Below are positions 1 through 8,550 of a stretch of DNA of 64,000 bases, one piece after another. This DNA is from Bacteroidota bacterium (GTDB lineage Bacteria; Bacteroidota; Bacteroidia; Bacteroidales; ML635J-15), in assembly GCA_029558535.1 (NCBI GenBank), contig JAKQEK010000513.1:28378-92377 (forward strand), in the 5' to 3' direction. A model generated the notes under the pieces. That model saw only the letters and a list, made by a program, of their open reading frames with translations. It was not told the origin of the DNA and searched no databases. The translations under genes were made by a program, and so were the position numbers. Within the stretch, counting starts at the first letter, position 1; each line of letters opens with the position of its first letter.

Positions 1-449
1 ATAGAATCCTTTTTTAGTAATAATTGAGCTGTCAGTGTAGAACACAATTCTTTTTTTGAATTGTATAACTCAACTTTTGATTTTAAAATTCCTTTTCTTA
101 AGTATATCTTTTCGCCCTTAACGGTTAACTTGTCTTCAATTTTTACTTCTTGAAAAAAATTAGCTTCTACATAGGTTAACAAAGGGTGATAAATAGTTTC
201 TTTCTCGTAAAGTTTTTCAAGATATACTAAATGACAAACAAGTCCTATTTGACCCATCATTTCGACAAGTATTACACCAGGCGTAACTTGAATGTGTTTA
301 AAATGCGCATCAACAAAAAATTCGTTTTTTTTGAAAGTATAATGCCCACATATTGTTGAATTATTTACTTCAGTTAAATCATCTACAAATAAGAATGATT
401 CCAAATATGGTAATGAATTAATTATTTTTATTGGAATACTACTTTTCAT
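1..449 (-). CDS. FabZ-like hot-dog dehydratase, 3' end cut by window
   Basis: Open on the minus strand from an ATG at 449 to the window edge, about 149 residues without a stop. The segment DAHFKHIQVTPGVILVEMMG (around residues 49-68) matches the central-helix region of FabZ-type 3-hydroxyacyl-ACP dehydratases: the catalytic His lies before the PGV turn and the acidic residue is the Glu of VEMMG. The family dehydrates 3-hydroxyacyl groups on an acyl carrier protein or CoA. It is divergent from the radical SAM gene starting near 491. It may be housekeeping, but the sequence around the motif departs from canonical FabZ (HFPGxPxMPG), which fits a specialised lipid or polyketide pathway lying to the left. 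Family call is secure, substrate unknown. Confidence 0.75.
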   Translation of the reverse strand, partial: MKSSIPIKIINSLPYLESFLFVDDLTEVNNSTICGHYTFKKNEFFVDAHFKHIQVTPGVILVEMMGQIGLVCHLVYLEKLYEKETIYHPLLTYVEANFFQEVKIEDKLTVKGEKIYLRKGILKSKVELYNSKKELCSTLTAQLLLKKDS

Positions 450-490
450 ATTTCCCAAAATTAAAAATTTTTTTATCTTTGAAAGAAAAA

Positions 491-1603
491 ATGTTAAATA
501 AGTTTAATACACTTTATTTTGAAACTACGAGGAATTGTAACTTGTCATGTAAGTACTGTTCAACAGGCTCGAGTAGTACAAAGCATTTTATAGATTTGCC
601 ATATCAGGTAATTATTGAAAAGATTTTAAATCCTGCTTATGAATTAGGAACGAGACTAATTGAATTTTCGGGAGGTGAATTTTTAACGCGAGCAGATTCG
701 ATGGAATTATTATCGTATGCTAATAATAAAGGTTATGCAATTGCAATGGCCTCTAATGGACTATTGCTAAATGATGATACTTTGAAACGGATTAAAGATA
801 TTGTCGGAAATAATATAATAATTTCTCTTGGGATTAATTCTTTTGATAGTGATAACAAAGAAACAAGAAATATTGATTTTGAATACGCATTGAAGATTTA
901 TGAAAAACTTGAAAAATATGGATATCGTGTTAACATAAGTGTAACAATAGGAGAATTTAATAAAAAATGTTTTACAGAAACTATTGATAGAATTAAGAAA
1001 TTGAAACTCCCTTATAATCGGATACCATTTGTTCCAAGAAGTTGCAATGCACATAATCTAATGATAGATAAAGAATCTCTTAGAGATTATTTTCATCCTG
1101 TTTTACGAAAATATTTTAATGGACAGGTAAGTTATGCTCCTTATTTTTTACCTCAGGATATTTATGAATCTGTTTCGGGCCAGGATTTAAATAAGGATCA
1201 AGTTCCAATTAATCCAAATGTTGGTTGTTGGGTTGGGGCTTATTATGCTATAAATGCCGAGGGAGGTGTTTCACCGTGTCCGATGTTTTTAGATCATGTG
1301 ATTGCGGGTAATGTGCTTGATACGCATCTATATGATATTTTATATAAGTCAGAAATGTTTCAAAAAATAACTGATCGTAAGAATTTAGAAGGTAAGTGTG
1401 GAAAATGTAAATATAAATTTACTTGTGGTGGTTGTCGAGTTATGGCTTATTATTATACCGGAAATATTTATGCGGAAGATCCAACCTGTTTTATTGATGA
1501 TTTAACGGAAGATGAATTAATTAAGGCAGAAGAAGAAACTATTATTAGTTTCAAAAACTATGTGCGAATGGCTAAATTTGGCAATTTATATACAAATAAA
1601 TAG
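491..1603 (+). CDS. Radical SAM/SPASM protein
   Basis: Radical SAM enzyme of about 370 residues. The [4Fe-4S]-SAM cluster motif is C16-x3-C20-x2-C23 (CNLSCKYC), followed by the GGE SAM-binding motif (FSGGEF). The C-terminus has a SPASM-type auxiliary cluster region: a Cys in GCWVG, a Cys in VSPCPM, then CGKC, CGGC and a last Cys in DPTC. I chose the ATG at 491; a TTG at 431 in the same frame would run into the start of the divergent dehydratase gene. Radical SAM/SPASM proteins modify peptides, sugars and other small molecules. No small precursor peptide is adjacent, and the neighbours are glycan and radical SAM genes, so a sugar or lipid substrate is more likely; this is inference. Confidence 0.85.
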   Translation: MLNKFNTLYFETTRNCNLSCKYCSTGSSSTKHFIDLPYQVIIEKILNPAYELGTRLIEFSGGEFLTRADSMELLSYANNKGYAIAMASNGLLLNDDTLKRIKDIVGNNIIISLGINSFDSDNKETRNIDFEYALKIYEKLEKYGYRVNISVTIGEFNKKCFTETIDRIKKLKLPYNRIPFVPRSCNAHNLMIDKESLRDYFHPVLRKYFNGQVSYAPYFLPQDIYESVSGQDLNKDQVPINPNVGCWVGAYYAINAEGGVSPCPMFLDHVIAGNVLDTHLYDILYKSEMFQKITDRKNLEGKCGKCKYKFTCGGCRVMAYYYTGNIYAEDPTCFIDDLTEDELIKAEEETIISFKNYVRMAKFGNLYTNK

Positions 1604-1605
1604 GT

Positions 1606-2310
1606 TTATCTCTCTGTCTGTCTATCAAATTTTTGATTTACGAGTGTAATGTATTTATTTATTTCGATAAAATTTGTTTCAAGATATGAAGCGAAAATAT
1701 TAAATTTCTTTTCGTCAGATACATTTCTACCTGCATTGTATACAATTTCTGTAAAATATTTCATTGAAGTATTATCTATTATATCTAGTTCAAGCGATTG
1801 TGATTTTAGCAAGCTACCAATAAAATTAAAATTACATAAATAATCAAAAGATTTTATATTTTCAATAAGAGATGAAAAGTTATGATAGCCAGGAAGAGCG
1901 CATGTTGATATTAATATTGTTTTAATTTGCCTATTTTGAAGGTTGTTATGCCCGTAAATATGATTAGGATGTTCAATGAAGTCTGGTTTTATTGTTCCAA
2001 ATAGCCTTTCAGCAAAAGTTCTGAACAAATGAGTTCCATTTCCAACCCAAATAGGACTCGCAAAAACAATTAGGTCTGAGGTGATAATATTTTTTATTTG
2101 TTTAGAGAAATCGTCGTTAATTATGCAATTGCCAGGATCAATGAACCAACAATGACTGCATCCTTGACAGTTCTTTATTTCCCAGTCTGTTAAGTGATAT
2201 AATTCTATTTTATTATCTTTAGATTTCTGTAATCCTTTAATAAATGGATAAAAAACCTTTGATGTCCTACCGGTTTTGCGGAGACTAAAATTTAGAACAC
2301 TAATTTTCAT
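1606..2310 (-). CDS. Flavodoxin-fold NADPH-dependent FMN reductase / iron-sulfur flavoprotein
   Basis: 234 residues from the ATG at 2310, four bases after the stop of the upstream radical SAM gene; a further ATG at 2349 would overlap that gene. The N-terminal strand (MKISVLNFSLRKTGRT) is the FMN phosphate loop of the NADPH-dependent FMN reductase family. C48, C51, C54 and C62 (CQGCSHC..C) sit where iron-sulfur flavoproteins and their relatives carry a cysteine cluster, and FASPIWVG is the typical flavin-ring loop. Co-transcribed with the radical SAM gene at 2315-3610. A small flavoprotein among many radical SAM enzymes could serve as their electron donor, which is inference. Other possibility: a quinone or azo-type reductase of unrelated function. 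Confidence 0.7.
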   Translation of the reverse strand: MKISVLNFSLRKTGRTSKVFYPFIKGLQKSKDNKIELYHLTDWEIKNCQGCSHCWFIDPGNCIINDDFSKQIKNIITSDLIVFASPIWVGNGTHLFRTFAERLFGTIKPDFIEHPNHIYGHNNLQNRQIKTILISTCALPGYHNFSSLIENIKSFDYLCNFNFIGSLLKSQSLELDIIDNTSMKYFTEIVYNAGRNVSDEKKFNIFASYLETNFIEINKYITLVNQKFDRQTER

Positions 2311-2314
2311 TTTG

Positions 2315-3610
2315 TCAATTTGGATTAGTTTGCCTAAATCTCGAAACAAATTTAGTGAGATCGTTTCTTCTTAGTTCATTTATAATAGCTTCGATATTTA
2401 ATTTCATCAGATTGTTCAATGCAACATTCAAATCCTTATCATTTTCAATAGAATTAATGACTATGTCAAGTCTATTTAATAAGTAATTAATTTCAATTTC
2501 CTTATGATTTTGTATCAGACTCTTTTTAATATTTTCTTTTATTAAATATTTGAGTTCTCTATTTGATTCATATCTCAATTCATTAGTATTATTCATTAAA
2601 AACATAACTTTTAATATTATTTCGTTCAATCTTCTATTGTTTTGAATATTAACACTTGTTTTAATATTACTAATACATAGCTTAAGATTTTCATTTATAT
2701 TATTTAATTCTTCGATAGTACAATTATTAATCGAAGCAAAAGTTGGCATCTCTACAATTTTAGGAATAATATTTATGTTTTTATCATTGAAATATTTGTA
2801 AAGATATGATAAATCGATATAATTTAGTGGGGTAACTAGACATTTAATATTGAAATCCTGTTTTCTCTCTTTGCAATAATTATTAAAAAATTCAATGTTC
2901 TCGAGAGTCTTTTCCATTATTGCATTTTTTCTTATTCTCTCATAGTTTTCTTTATTGAGTGAATCGATAGATATTGCGAAATTGAAATTTAATTTATTTA
3001 TATATTCTTTCACTCTATCATTAAGTACTGTTCCGTTAGTTGAAACATATATTTGTAAATCAGGATTTAGGATTTTTATTCTGTCCCATATTTTGTAATA
3101 AATATCAAATAAAAATGGTTCTCCACCCGTGAAAGCTGCGTGTTTAAGATATGGGATGTAATTGTCTAATTGTTTTACAAATTCGTCATCATAAGGGCTA
3201 ATATATGGTTCTCCTTTTTCTCTATTTTTTCTTATTTGGGATGAGTATTCGCCAGAACACATTACACATTCTAGATTGCAGATATTATCAAGTTGAAACT
3301 CCATTGATACTGGAATTTTTTTCTTGCTGGGAATAATATAATCGTATTTGTTTATTCCGGCAGAGTGCTCTAACCCCATATTCAAAGTTTCTTTGCATGC
3401 AAAACATCCCTTGTTAAATTTCGCTTGTCGGATAGATTTTACTAGTTCTTTTCTTTTTTTTCCATTCCAAACTTCTGAAATATTATTTGTTGGATAAATA
3501 CCTAAAATATTTCCACGGTTGTAATGGCATGTTAGAATTTCACCCGATGGTTGAAATAACAGTGAGTATTCAGCAGCTTTACAATAGTATTTAGGGCTTG
3601 AAAAAAACAT
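2315..3610 (-). CDS. Radical SAM protein with N-terminal twitch/SPASM-like domain (paralogue 1)
   Basis: 431 residues. An N-terminal cysteine domain (C10, C28, C69, C72; with a W-N-G-K-K-R-K segment between) precedes the radical SAM motif C111-x3-C115-x2-C118 (CNLECVMC), and FTGGEPF follows. In most SPASM proteins the auxiliary cluster is C-terminal; here it comes first. The last 130 residues are helical and charged, with no cysteine cluster. The same order and near-identical spacing is found at 3719, 5085 and 17950, so these are one family. Such proteins occur in surface-polysaccharide loci under names like twitch-domain radical SAM protein, with no established reaction that I know of. ATG start; it faces away from the gene at 3719, leaving a 108-base shared upstream region. 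Confidence 0.85.
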   Translation of the reverse strand: MFFSSPKYYCKAAEYSLLFQPSGEILTCHYNRGNILGIYPTNNISEVWNGKKRKELVKSIRQAKFNKGCFACKETLNMGLEHSAGINKYDYIIPSKKKIPVSMEFQLDNICNLECVMCSGEYSSQIRKNREKGEPYISPYDDEFVKQLDNYIPYLKHAAFTGGEPFLFDIYYKIWDRIKILNPDLQIYVSTNGTVLNDRVKEYINKLNFNFAISIDSLNKENYERIRKNAIMEKTLENIEFFNNYCKERKQDFNIKCLVTPLNYIDLSYLYKYFNDKNINIIPKIVEMPTFASINNCTIEELNNINENLKLCISNIKTSVNIQNNRRLNEIILKVMFLMNNTNELRYESNRELKYLIKENIKKSLIQNHKEIEINYLLNRLDIVINSIENDKDLNVALNNLMKLNIEAIINELRRNDLTKFVSRFRQTNPN

Positions 3611-3692
3611 TAAATAAATTTAACGCAATTTACGATTTTATTTTGTACTAATAGTTGCAAATTTAATAAATTCAAATTTTGAATTTTATTGT

Positions 3693-3700
3693 TAATTTTG
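3693..3700 (+). promoter_or_regulatory. Candidate -7 box (TAATTTTG) for the 3719 gene
   Basis: TAATTTTG fits the Bacteroidota -7 consensus TAnnTTTG and ends 18 bases before the ATG at 3719. I see no TTG at the preferred distance upstream, so only half of the promoter is supported. Confidence 0.3.
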
Positions 3701-3718
3701 TGTAAATATAACATCTAA

Positions 3719-5080
3719 ATGTTTGACTCTAAAAAATCAAGGCTGAAAAAGAAGTACAATTTGTTACGAGAAAAACGTAATCATAATTACTTTTGCAATG
3801 CTCCTTTTACCGCTTTACGATTTCACCGGAATGGAGGAGTACAGATTTGTTGCCATCACATTGATTATCAGTTTCTTGAAAACAAAACTCTTCATGAAAT
3901 ATGGTTTGGCAAAGAGCTGGAATCAATGAGAAAGCAAATGAGAAATTTTGATATTCCTAAATCGTGTAATTTTTGTTCATCAGCATTTTATTCGGAAAAC
4001 TTTTCAAATGTCAATGCGCTTTCTTTCGATTTTTTGGAGCAAGCACAAAATGGTTATCCGGCTTTAATGGACTTTTCGCTTGAAAATACTTGCAATCTCT
4101 CATGTATAATGTGTGATGCAAGTTTGTCTTCAAGTATTCAAAAGGAGAAAAATATTTATCCCCTTGATAAAAACTTTCATTATGACGATGGATTTATTTC
4201 TCAGTTAGAGGAATTTTTGCCAAATTTAAAAGTAGCTGTTTTTACGGGAGGAGAGCCTTTTTTGATTAAATCATATTTTCCAATTTGGAAGAAGATGATT
4301 GAGATTAATCCGAAAATTACAATTAATGTTACGACTAATGGAACAGTTTATAATTCAGTGATAGAAGATATTTTGTTACGAGGTCGGTTCAATATAACAG
4401 TTTCTGTGGATAGTTTTGAAGCAGCAAATTATAATTGCATTAGAAAAGGTGCAGATTTTAATAAGACCATGGCTAATGTATATAAATTTGCGGAATATTG
4501 TAAAAATAGAGGAAGTATTTTTACAATTACCGCATGTCCGATGCAAATGAATAGTTCAGATATTCCAGGAATTGTCTCAAAATGTAATTCCGAGGATTGG
4601 GATATCTCATTTAATACTGTTATTAAGCCATGGAATCAAGCATTATGGTCTCTTAAATCGGAGGAATTGGAAGATGTAATAAATTATTACAAAAATTATA
4701 ATTTTGAATCGACAACCTCTCAATTAGCTTCTGGAAATATCAAAAAGTTCAGTTCACTTATTGATTTATTGCAAATCTGGTTGGACAAAACTAAAAATTT
4801 TGAAGTTAATATAAAATCCGAAATTAGTATTAATGATTTAAGAAAAGAAATCTTTAATATTTTTATTGCAAAGTTGTCAGAAACTGAGGTTAAAAATAAT
4901 AGATTACTTGTTCAGGAAAAAGTGAAATTAGTCGTATTAAAAATACCGGATATGTTAATTTCAGAGGCTTTGTTAAATTATGCCGACAAAATGAGTAAAG
5001 AAATGATAAAAAATGAATTTGAACAGAACGATATTGATACAATAATAGATCATATGTGTATAATCGCATTTAATATTTAG
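3719..5080 (+). CDS. Radical SAM protein with N-terminal twitch/SPASM-like domain (paralogue 2)
   Basis: 453 residues. N-terminal domain: C26 in the FCNAPF motif, C44-C45 after NGGVQI, a tryptophan in EIWFGKE, then C83-x2-C86. The radical SAM motif is C125-x3-C129-x2-C132 (CNLSCIMC), then FTGGEPF and an NGT strand. The C-terminal 130 residues are helical and lack cysteines. It is clearly paralogous to the proteins at 2315, 5085 and 17950. The next gene starts 4 bases after its stop, so the two are an operon. Substrate unknown; the context of sugar aminotransferases and an O-antigen exporter suggests a nucleotide-sugar or lipid-linked sugar, as inference. Confidence 0.85.
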   Translation: MFDSKKSRLKKKYNLLREKRNHNYFCNAPFTALRFHRNGGVQICCHHIDYQFLENKTLHEIWFGKELESMRKQMRNFDIPKSCNFCSSAFYSENFSNVNALSFDFLEQAQNGYPALMDFSLENTCNLSCIMCDASLSSSIQKEKNIYPLDKNFHYDDGFISQLEEFLPNLKVAVFTGGEPFLIKSYFPIWKKMIEINPKITINVTTNGTVYNSVIEDILLRGRFNITVSVDSFEAANYNCIRKGADFNKTMANVYKFAEYCKNRGSIFTITACPMQMNSSDIPGIVSKCNSEDWDISFNTVIKPWNQALWSLKSEELEDVINYYKNYNFESTTSQLASGNIKKFSSLIDLLQIWLDKTKNFEVNIKSEISINDLRKEIFNIFIAKLSETEVKNNRLLVQEKVKLVVLKIPDMLISEALLNYADKMSKEMIKNEFEQNDIDTIIDHMCIIAFNI

Positions 5081-5084
5081 TAAT

Positions 5085-6437
5085 TTGTTTGGAAACGATC
5101 TTATATTGCCGAAAAAGCTGGTTAAAGAGTATAATAAAACTAGACCCGAATTTAATCGCAGTCTTCCTATTTGTCTCGCCCCTTATAAAAGCCTCAGATT
5201 TTTACCTGATGGAAATATTACAGTTTGCTGTCATAATAATTCTTGGTCATTGGGGGTTTTTCCACAAATGTCAATTTTGGATGCATGGCATTCAGGAGAA
5301 CTTATAAAGATTAGAAAAAGGATTTCAAAAGCGGATTTTTCATATGGATGTTATGAATGTTTGCCAGCATATTTAAACAAAAACTTTTCATCTGTTAATC
5401 CAAAACTTTATGAAAACTTTGAAACTCATAACGATTTCCCAATTATATTGGATTTTAAAATAGCCACTGAATGCAATCTGGAGTGTGTCATGTGTTCGGA
5501 ATATTCATCATCTTCTATTCAAAAATCTTGTAATTCCGAGAATTTAAAAGCCACAATATTTGGTAAAGATTTTGTAAATCAAGTGTCCGAGATTATTCCT
5601 TATTTAAAGGAAGCCAAATTCAGTGGGGGAGAACCGTTTCTTAATAATATTTATTATGAAATTTGGGATCTTCTAATTGAAAGAAATCCTAAATGTAAAA
5701 TATCTGTTCAAACAAACGGAACGATTTTAAATCAGAAAATAATAACTCTGCTTGAGTCTGGAAATTTCCACATCAATGTTTCTGTCGATTCAGCAAATCC
5801 AAAAGTTTATCAAGAAATCAGGCGAAACGGTGATTACAACAAACTACTGGAAAATTTGAAGTATTTTGCTACATATAGTAAGAAAAAAAATGTTTTGTTA
5901 GGGATTACATCTTGCAATATGAGAGATAATGTATATGAACTTCCAGGAGTCTTGAAATTGGCAAATGTATTAAATGCAAAACTGTGGTATAGCGATGTCT
6001 ATTTCCCTTTGGTTAATTCTTTATGGGTACTAAATAGTTTCGAATTGACTAGATTTGTTGATTTTCTGGAAAGCCAATCTTTTGAAAGTGGAAATGATTT
6101 ATACAATCATAATATAAATGTTTATAAAGATATGATAAGCAGAATCAAAAACTTTGTAATACAAGCCAAAAGGAGAGAAGAAAAATCACAGTATGTAAGT
6201 GTTGAAAAATTAATTAACGATTTGAAGAAAGTCTTCAATCGTAATATAAAATCAAATGAGGAATTGTGGAGCAGAATCGAGTTCGTACTTAAGAATATAG
6301 GTGCACACAAAATGATTGATCTTGCTAAAGAAATTAAAAAATATTATAAGGTAGATTTCGTTTATACACAACTTAATCTAATGAGTGATGAGCAATTAAG
6401 AAGTAATTTTGAATGTTTGAAAATAGGAGTTGAGTAG
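5085..6437 (+). CDS. Radical SAM protein with N-terminal twitch/SPASM-like domain (paralogue 3)
   Basis: 450 residues, starting with TTG four bases after the previous stop. The next in-frame Met is inside the N-terminal cysteine domain, so a TTG start is required to keep that domain whole. C30 (ICLAPY), C48-C49 (TVCCH), the LDAWHS segment and C89-x2-C92 form the N-terminal cluster domain. C130-x3-C134-x2-C137 (CNLECVMC) is the SAM cluster motif and FSGGEPF follows. The C-terminus is helical. Tandem with paralogue 2; the two may act as a pair or on successive substrates. Converges with the B12-type radical SAM gene at 6441, only 3 bases away. Confidence 0.83.
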   Translation: MFGNDLILPKKLVKEYNKTRPEFNRSLPICLAPYKSLRFLPDGNITVCCHNNSWSLGVFPQMSILDAWHSGELIKIRKRISKADFSYGCYECLPAYLNKNFSSVNPKLYENFETHNDFPIILDFKIATECNLECVMCSEYSSSSIQKSCNSENLKATIFGKDFVNQVSEIIPYLKEAKFSGGEPFLNNIYYEIWDLLIERNPKCKISVQTNGTILNQKIITLLESGNFHINVSVDSANPKVYQEIRRNGDYNKLLENLKYFATYSKKKNVLLGITSCNMRDNVYELPGVLKLANVLNAKLWYSDVYFPLVNSLWVLNSFELTRFVDFLESQSFESGNDLYNHNINVYKDMISRIKNFVIQAKRREEKSQYVSVEKLINDLKKVFNRNIKSNEELWSRIEFVLKNIGAHKMIDLAKEIKKYYKVDFVYTQLNLMSDEQLRSNFECLKIGVE

Positions 6438-6440
6438 AAA

Positions 6441-7982
6441 TTATTTACTTTTAAACCCATAATTATAGTTTGATGTAAGGTGCCTGATTCCTACATCTGA
6501 TAAAATAGATTCAGAGTTTATATTGTGTTTATATTTGATTTTTCTAATTCTGTTTTTTGTTATTTCATATTCCCACATCAAGTTAGTACACCTACATCGA
6601 AATCTTAATTTTATTAACGGGCTGAAAAATTTGTTTATTATCTTTAGGTCATTGCCTAATTCTTCAGGCAGGCTTTTGTAAAAGTCCTTTCTGTCAAAAA
6701 TAAAATAAAAGCTTTCAAATTTTTTAAGTTTATGTCTCTTTTTTACGCTTGTCCATTTATTATTGTTGAGAAGGTCTTCAGAAAAATCTTTTATTGAGTC
6801 ATAAATTTCTTTGTATATTTCACTTCCCGGAATAGGTTGCAAGACAGTGCAGTAAATACTCAAATTTGGATACAATAGTTTTAATTTCATTAAAAACCTC
6901 AGAGTTTTATTAAAATCCCTACCATTATTATAAGGGAAACTAATAATGCTAGTAACAGAAACTGTAATATTGGACTTAATAAGTTTTTTTATCTGTTCAA
7001 TACTCTCGGTTTTCGTTGTTTTTGATTTTGTTACTTTCTCTAAAATATAATCGTCTCCAGATTCAACGCCAATTGAAATGTTATTACATCCGGAATTATG
7101 TAAAGCTATTAAATCATTCTCTGTAAAATTCTTTAGAATGTTTACACTTGTTTGCGCACTCCAGATAAATCGAATGTTTTTCTCCTCAAGTGTTTTCAAT
7201 AATCCATGAATGAAAGATTTATTTACTAAAAAATTGTCATCTCTGAAGTGGATAATTTTAATTTCCTGATATTTATCGAAAATGTACTCAAAATGTGCCA
7301 AGATATTTTCAATGCTATTGTGATTCCAATGTTGGCAATAAATATTGGGCACCGAACAGAAACTGCAAGAGTTAACACAACCATTAGATGCAATATAATC
7401 TAGCGTTTGGTTGTGAATATATGGTTTTAAATCAATTTTATTAAAATCAAAGTTGCCATAATCTTTAAAAGAGTTGTAATACTTATCGTCTTCGTTTTTA
7501 TTTATTTGACCATTTTCTTTGTATACCAATGATGGTATTAAATTAAATGATTGTTTGTTTCTAAGACTTTCAATAAATGCGTTGATTTTATTGTCAGAAA
7601 TTCCTGTTAGAACGAAGTTGTTATAATTTTTTTCAATAATTTTATCTGTTAGGATAGATGCTGCAAGTCCTGTCCATAAAGTCCAAGCATCGGAATTTCT
7701 TTTTGTATATTCTGCAATTTTAAGCCCATCAGTATATTGACGGCTTATTGTAATGGACGTATATTTGATTAAGGTTGAGATAATTACCAGTAGTAGATTG
7801 TCTTTGTTTTGGTCAATAATTTCTTTAACATTATCAGTTCTTGAATCTGCTAAAATAATTTCAACACCTGAATTTTGTAAAGCTTTAACTTGAAAAAGCA
7901 CTTCATAAGGAGGTGTAAAATTGTACCCTCCTGTATCAGGGAAATAAATCAGAACTTTATCTATTGACTTAGAATGTTTCAC
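6441..7982 (-). CDS. B12-binding-domain-type radical SAM protein
   Basis: 513 residues. The first ~150 residues have the Rossmann-like layout of the cobalamin-binding domain that precedes class B radical SAM enzymes. The DxHxxG motif that supplies the lower cobalt ligand is absent (LADSRTD at the expected place), so cobalamin would bind without a His ligand or not at all. The radical SAM motif is C202-x3-C206-x2-C209 (CVNSCSFC), and GVESGDD and PIPGSE are typical of this class, whose members methylate, cyclise or cleave unactivated carbons. Its start overlaps the acyltransferase gene by 14 bases, so it is the last gene of the minus-strand operon 12727-6441. Substrate unknown. Confidence 0.8.
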   Translation of the reverse strand: MKHSKSIDKVLIYFPDTGGYNFTPPYEVLFQVKALQNSGVEIILADSRTDNVKEIIDQNKDNLLLVIISTLIKYTSITISRQYTDGLKIAEYTKRNSDAWTLWTGLAASILTDKIIEKNYNNFVLTGISDNKINAFIESLRNKQSFNLIPSLVYKENGQINKNEDDKYYNSFKDYGNFDFNKIDLKPYIHNQTLDYIASNGCVNSCSFCSVPNIYCQHWNHNSIENILAHFEYIFDKYQEIKIIHFRDDNFLVNKSFIHGLLKTLEEKNIRFIWSAQTSVNILKNFTENDLIALHNSGCNNISIGVESGDDYILEKVTKSKTTKTESIEQIKKLIKSNITVSVTSIISFPYNNGRDFNKTLRFLMKLKLLYPNLSIYCTVLQPIPGSEIYKEIYDSIKDFSEDLLNNNKWTSVKKRHKLKKFESFYFIFDRKDFYKSLPEELGNDLKIINKFFSPLIKLRFRCRCTNLMWEYEITKNRIRKIKYKHNINSESILSDVGIRHLTSNYNYGFKSK

Positions 7983-8550
7983 AATCTTTGATATCTCTAT
8001 TTACAGTGCTGCCGGGAGTAATGAAGGTGTTTTTTCCTAAACTCATATTTGGCATAACAATGCTACCTGCACCGATGTATGAATAATCACCAATTTTACA
8101 AGGTCCAATAATTGAACATAAAGGACTAATGTTTACAAAATCACCAATTTCTGCTTTGTGTCCTATTACTGAATTTGCATGAATAAAACATGATTTGCCT
8201 ATAGAGACATCATAAGAAATGCATACTCCTGGTTGAATAATAGTTCCGTTTTGTGGAATAAAACTCAAAAGATTTGCCGATTTAGATATTAAATTTTTTG
8301 GAACTGCATTTGATTCGATTAATAAGTTAAATAATTTTTCACGCTTTCGTGGTTGACCAATGGCAACGCAGAAATAGGGATTTTCTTTAAGTATTTTTTC
8401 TAAAACTTCAATGTTTGTAATAACAGTGTATTTGTTCCAAATTTTATCGCCAATATAGTTTTGGTCAAAGAATACAAAATCTTCATCTGAGTCTTGCATC
8501 AGCATTCCCGACGATTCTTTTCCAGCCGAACCGGCACCTACAATTATCAT
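7969..8550 (-). CDS. NeuD/PglD-like sugar O/N-acyltransferase (left-handed beta-helix)
   Basis: 193 residues from the ATG at 8550, which overlaps the aminotransferase stop as ATGA and so decides the start. The N-terminal MIIVGAGSAGKE is a Rossmann nucleotide-sugar-binding loop. From about residue 95 the sequence repeats in hexapeptides (I-x-P-G-V-C-I, I-G-K-S-C-F-I, I-G-D-F-V-N-I, I-G-A-G-S-I-V), the left-handed helix of hexapeptide acyltransferases. The histidine of FIHANSVIGHKAEIG is in the right place for the catalytic base. With the aminotransferase next to it, the likely role is N-acetylation of a UDP-amino sugar, as PglD does after PglE. The acyl donor and sugar are inferred. Confidence 0.85.
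   Translation of the reverse strand: MIIVGAGSAGKESSGMLMQDSDEDFVFFDQNYIGDKIWNKYTVITNIEVLEKILKENPYFCVAIGQPRKREKLFNLLIESNAVPKNLISKSANLLSFIPQNGTIIQPGVCISYDVSIGKSCFIHANSVIGHKAEIGDFVNISPLCSIIGPCKIGDYSYIGAGSIVMPNMSLGKNTFITPGSTVNRDIKDCETF

Noticed and set aside
431..490. TTG start extending the first radical SAM protein by 20 residues
   Set aside because: It would overlap the divergent dehydratase start and adds no recognised domain; ATG at 491 is preferred.
491..6437. RiPP cluster with a precursor peptide
   Set aside because: No small Cys- or Gly-rich peptide gene lies next to these radical SAM genes on either strand. The neighbours are glycan and redox genes.
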